The notes beneath the pieces were generated by a model. That model was not told where the DNA came from. It searched no databases and worked only from the letters and a program-made list of their open reading frames with translations. The position numbers and the translations under genes were made by a program. This document shows, in pieces, positions 62,307 to 64,000 of a stretch of DNA of 64,000 bases. How positions within the stretch are numbered: the first letter of the stretch is position 1; every line of letters starts with the position of its first letter. Origin of the DNA: Bacteroidota bacterium (GTDB taxonomy: Bacteria > Bacteroidota > Bacteroidia > Bacteroidales > NBLH01); contig JANYKN010000134.1 of NCBI GenBank assembly GCA_025361565.1, positions 106,450 through 170,449 of the forward strand, given 5' to 3'.

Positions 62307-63740
62307 ATGAACAGAAGAAACTGGATAAAAAGAACCGGTGCTGCCGGAGCTGGCTTATTATTAGCCAAATACATAAAAGCCTCAGATTTAACTTTGGCAT
62401 TTGATGCAAAAGATTTTGTAAAAGCTGATTTTGGCTCAGACTTTAAATGGGGAGTTGCTGCCTCATCTTATCAAACCGAAGGCGCCTGGAATATCGATGG
62501 AAAAGGGGAATCTAATTGGGATTTTTTTTCTCGGATACCCGGAAAAATTGAAAGGGGCGAAAATGCCGATGTTGCTGCCGATTTTTACCACAAATATGCC
62601 GAAGACATTGACCTGATTAAAGAAATGAATTTCAAGGTATTCAGGTTTTCGATTTCATGGCCACGTATTCTACCAAATGGAACAGGAGAAATCAACCTCA
62701 AGGGACTTGAATTCTACCACAAAGTAATCGATAAATGTATATCGGTAGGCATTGAACCCTGGATAACCATTTACCACTGGGATATGCCACAAGTGCTCGA
62801 AGCTCAGGGCGGTTGGACAAACCGTAAAGTACTGGATTGGTTTTCTGAATTTACCAATGTGGTTACCAAAGAATATGGATCAAAAGTGAAAAACTGGATG
62901 GTCATTAACGAGCAACTTTCATATACAGGTTTGGGATATATGCAAGGTATTTTTGCTCCCGGTAAAAAAAGTATCAAGGCTTTTATGAAATCGATTCATT
63001 ATTCTACACTTTGCAATGCTGAATCTGCAAGGATAATCCGTAAAAACGTAATTGATGCCAATATTGGGACTACCTTTGTAACCACACACATCGAGCCAAT
63101 TGATCAGCAGAAAAAAAACATTGAAGCTGCCAACAGAATGGATGCCATAATGAACCGTCTTTTTATTGAACCCTGCCTTGGATTGGGATATCCAGAAGAT
63201 ACTTTACCCATATTAAAGAAATTGAAAAAATTATACGAACCAGGTGATGAACAAAGAATGGTTTTTGATTTTGATTTTATTGGCATTCAATATTATTTTA
63301 GGACAGTTGCAAAACATTCTATGATGCCCGGAATGCGTGCCAAGGAAGTTAAAGCTTCGGAACGGGGAGTTCCAGCCAATGAAATGGAAGGTGAAATATA
63401 TCCCGAAGGATTATATCACATCCTTAAAAAATTCAGTCAATACAAAGGAATCAGGAATTTAATCGTTACTGAAAATGGTACTTGTGTTCCAGATAAATTG
63501 GAAAACGGAAGAGTTCACGATCAGGGAAGAATTGATTATTTTAAAAGCCACCTCGAAGCTGTTTTAAAAGCCAAAAAAGAAGGCGTAAATGTAAATGGTT
63601 ACTTTGTCTGGTCGCCAACTGATAATTTTGAATGGAACAAAGGTTATAGAACCCGTTTTGGTTTGGTTTACATAGATTTTAAAACTTTGGAAAGAACGAT
63701 GAAGGACTCTGGTTTGTGGTTTAAGGCGTTTTTGGGATAG
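62307..63740 (+). CDS. exported GH1-family beta-glycosidase
   Basis: A 477-residue family GH1 enzyme. It begins with a twin-arginine-type signal (NRRNWIKRTGAAGAG), unusual for GH1 enzymes, most of which are cytoplasmic. Barrel motifs: FKWGVAASSYQTEGAW, FRFSISWPRILPNG, IYHWDMPQVLE. The acid-base Glu is Glu202 in VINEQLSYT, where Gln replaces the Pro of the usual NEP; the nucleophile is Glu389 in IVTENGTC. The end, NFEWNKGYRTRFGLVYID, is typical. It should cleave beta-glucosides or similar outside the cytoplasm, and it complements the Gfo/Idh and DUF1080 proteins upstream. Intact; followed by a repeat remnant. Confidence 0.92.
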   Translation: MNRRNWIKRTGAAGAGLLLAKYIKASDLTLAFDAKDFVKADFGSDFKWGVAASSYQTEGAWNIDGKGESNWDFFSRIPGKIERGENADVAADFYHKYAEDIDLIKEMNFKVFRFSISWPRILPNGTGEINLKGLEFYHKVIDKCISVGIEPWITIYHWDMPQVLEAQGGWTNRKVLDWFSEFTNVVTKEYGSKVKNWMVINEQLSYTGLGYMQGIFAPGKKSIKAFMKSIHYSTLCNAESARIIRKNVIDANIGTTFVTTHIEPIDQQKKNIEAANRMDAIMNRLFIEPCLGLGYPEDTLPILKKLKKLYEPGDEQRMVFDFDFIGIQYYFRTVAKHSMMPGMRAKEVKASERGVPANEMEGEIYPEGLYHILKKFSQYKGIRNLIVTENGTCVPDKLENGRVHDQGRIDYFKSHLEAVLKAKKEGVNVNGYFVWSPTDNFEWNKGYRTRFGLVYIDFKTLERTMKDSGLWFKAFLG

Positions 63741-63759
63741 TTGGGTGGAATTAAAAAAT

Positions 63760-63873
63760 GATGCAGTCTCAAAACTACTTAAAGTTCTGTACATTGAGAC
63801 TTCGGCGTGAGCTCAGTCGAACGCTTGTCGAAATGTATAAGTTAAGTAATAATAGATATACGTTTCGACAGGC
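63760..63873. repeat. decayed copy of the 45884 element
   Basis: This stretch shares with 45884-46026 the phrases acattgag, gcttgtcgaa, a block around atgtataagtta (63833-63844) and the cgtttcgacaggc end (63861-63873), in the same order and strand. The left end (gcagtctcaaaact) looks like a diverged terminal repeat. No right terminal repeat is recognisable. Confidence 0.6.
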
Positions 63874-64000
63874 TTCTATGTTGTAATGCAAGTATTTTAA
63901 CATTTATTTTTAGATTATTTTAAAAATAATTTGTATCTATTTCATTTTCAGCACCTTTAATTTACTAAGTTTTTTCATCTAAACAACGAATTTAATAAGT
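63874..64000. other. 127-bp tail without a recognised gene
   Basis: AT-rich sequence to the window edge; no gene start or hairpin is recognised. Confidence 0.5.

Noticed and set aside
1..64000. tRNA, rRNA, tmRNA and group II introns
   Set aside because: Intergenic spaces were scanned by eye for tRNA-like T-loops and conserved rRNA words; none were found, although a covariance search could still find a small RNA.

Overview
The window looks like a piece of a chromosome or metagenome contig from a member of the Bacteroidota, most likely class Bacteroidia. The evidence is low-GC coding DNA, promoters of the Bacteroidota type (TTTG, about 19-21 nt, TAnnTTTG; the clearest lies at 50491-50521), A-rich leaders without strong Shine-Dalgarno sites, and typical families of the phylum: DUF1080/Gfo-Idh pairs, nSTAND-WD40 proteins, ArsF/ArsG-type arsenic genes, TPR-SpoIIE phosphatases and VPS10/BNR giants. 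No rRNA or tRNA gene, CRISPR array, prophage or intact insertion sequence was found.

Layout. 2-1651 is the 3' part of an LTA-synthase-like sulfatase cut by the window edge. 1652-4650 is a small accessory region: a hairpin array bounded by inverted repeats, a 42-bp tandem repeat, a DUF6261-like gene, an MntA-type nucleotidyltransferase with a broken hepT, and a DUF433/DUF5615 toxin-antitoxin-like pair. 4663-23687 is mostly housekeeping and membrane transport: SSP411/YyaL, two TerC proteins, a possible operon of a GGCT-like enzyme, an Nramp-like transporter and an NTT-HEAT fusion, an acyl-CoA synthetase, a secreted transglutaminase, a glycogen branching enzyme and a chemoreceptor. 23894-33864 holds a cytochrome b561-type protein, a CDF metal exporter, a secreted caspase, a methyltransferase, a VirJ-like hydrolase and two exported proteins.

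34290-39787 is the most interesting locus: a HEPN-like protein followed by a membrane-anchored nSTAND ATPase with 16 very similar WD40 units and a TPR-like tail. It is a candidate signalling or conflict system of the sensor-ATPase plus RNase kind. A TPR-SpoIIE phosphatase lies convergent to it. After an M3 peptidase and an amino-acid permease comes a mobile-element remnant (45884-46026).

46168-53635 is a twelve-gene arsenic island. Its first half (ArsE-like thioredoxin, ArsR, ArsF, ArsG, ArsP, thioredoxin) resembles systems for organic arsenicals. Its second half (an NAD(P)-binding P5CR-like protein, ArsR, ArsM, a rhodanese-like protein lacking the usual cysteine, ArsC, Acr3) deals with inorganic arsenic. 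Similar operator-like dyads precede arsE and arsP.

53672-63740 contains an SDR, a pair of small paralogous exported proteins, and a sugar cluster: a Tat-exported Gfo/Idh/MocA oxidoreductase, a HEAT protein with two DUF1080 (3-keto-glycoside hydrolase) domains, an aldehyde dehydrogenase and an exported GH1 glucosidase. A second, decayed copy of the 45884 repeat closes the window.

All functions are read from motifs and family resemblance by eye; no database search was possible.
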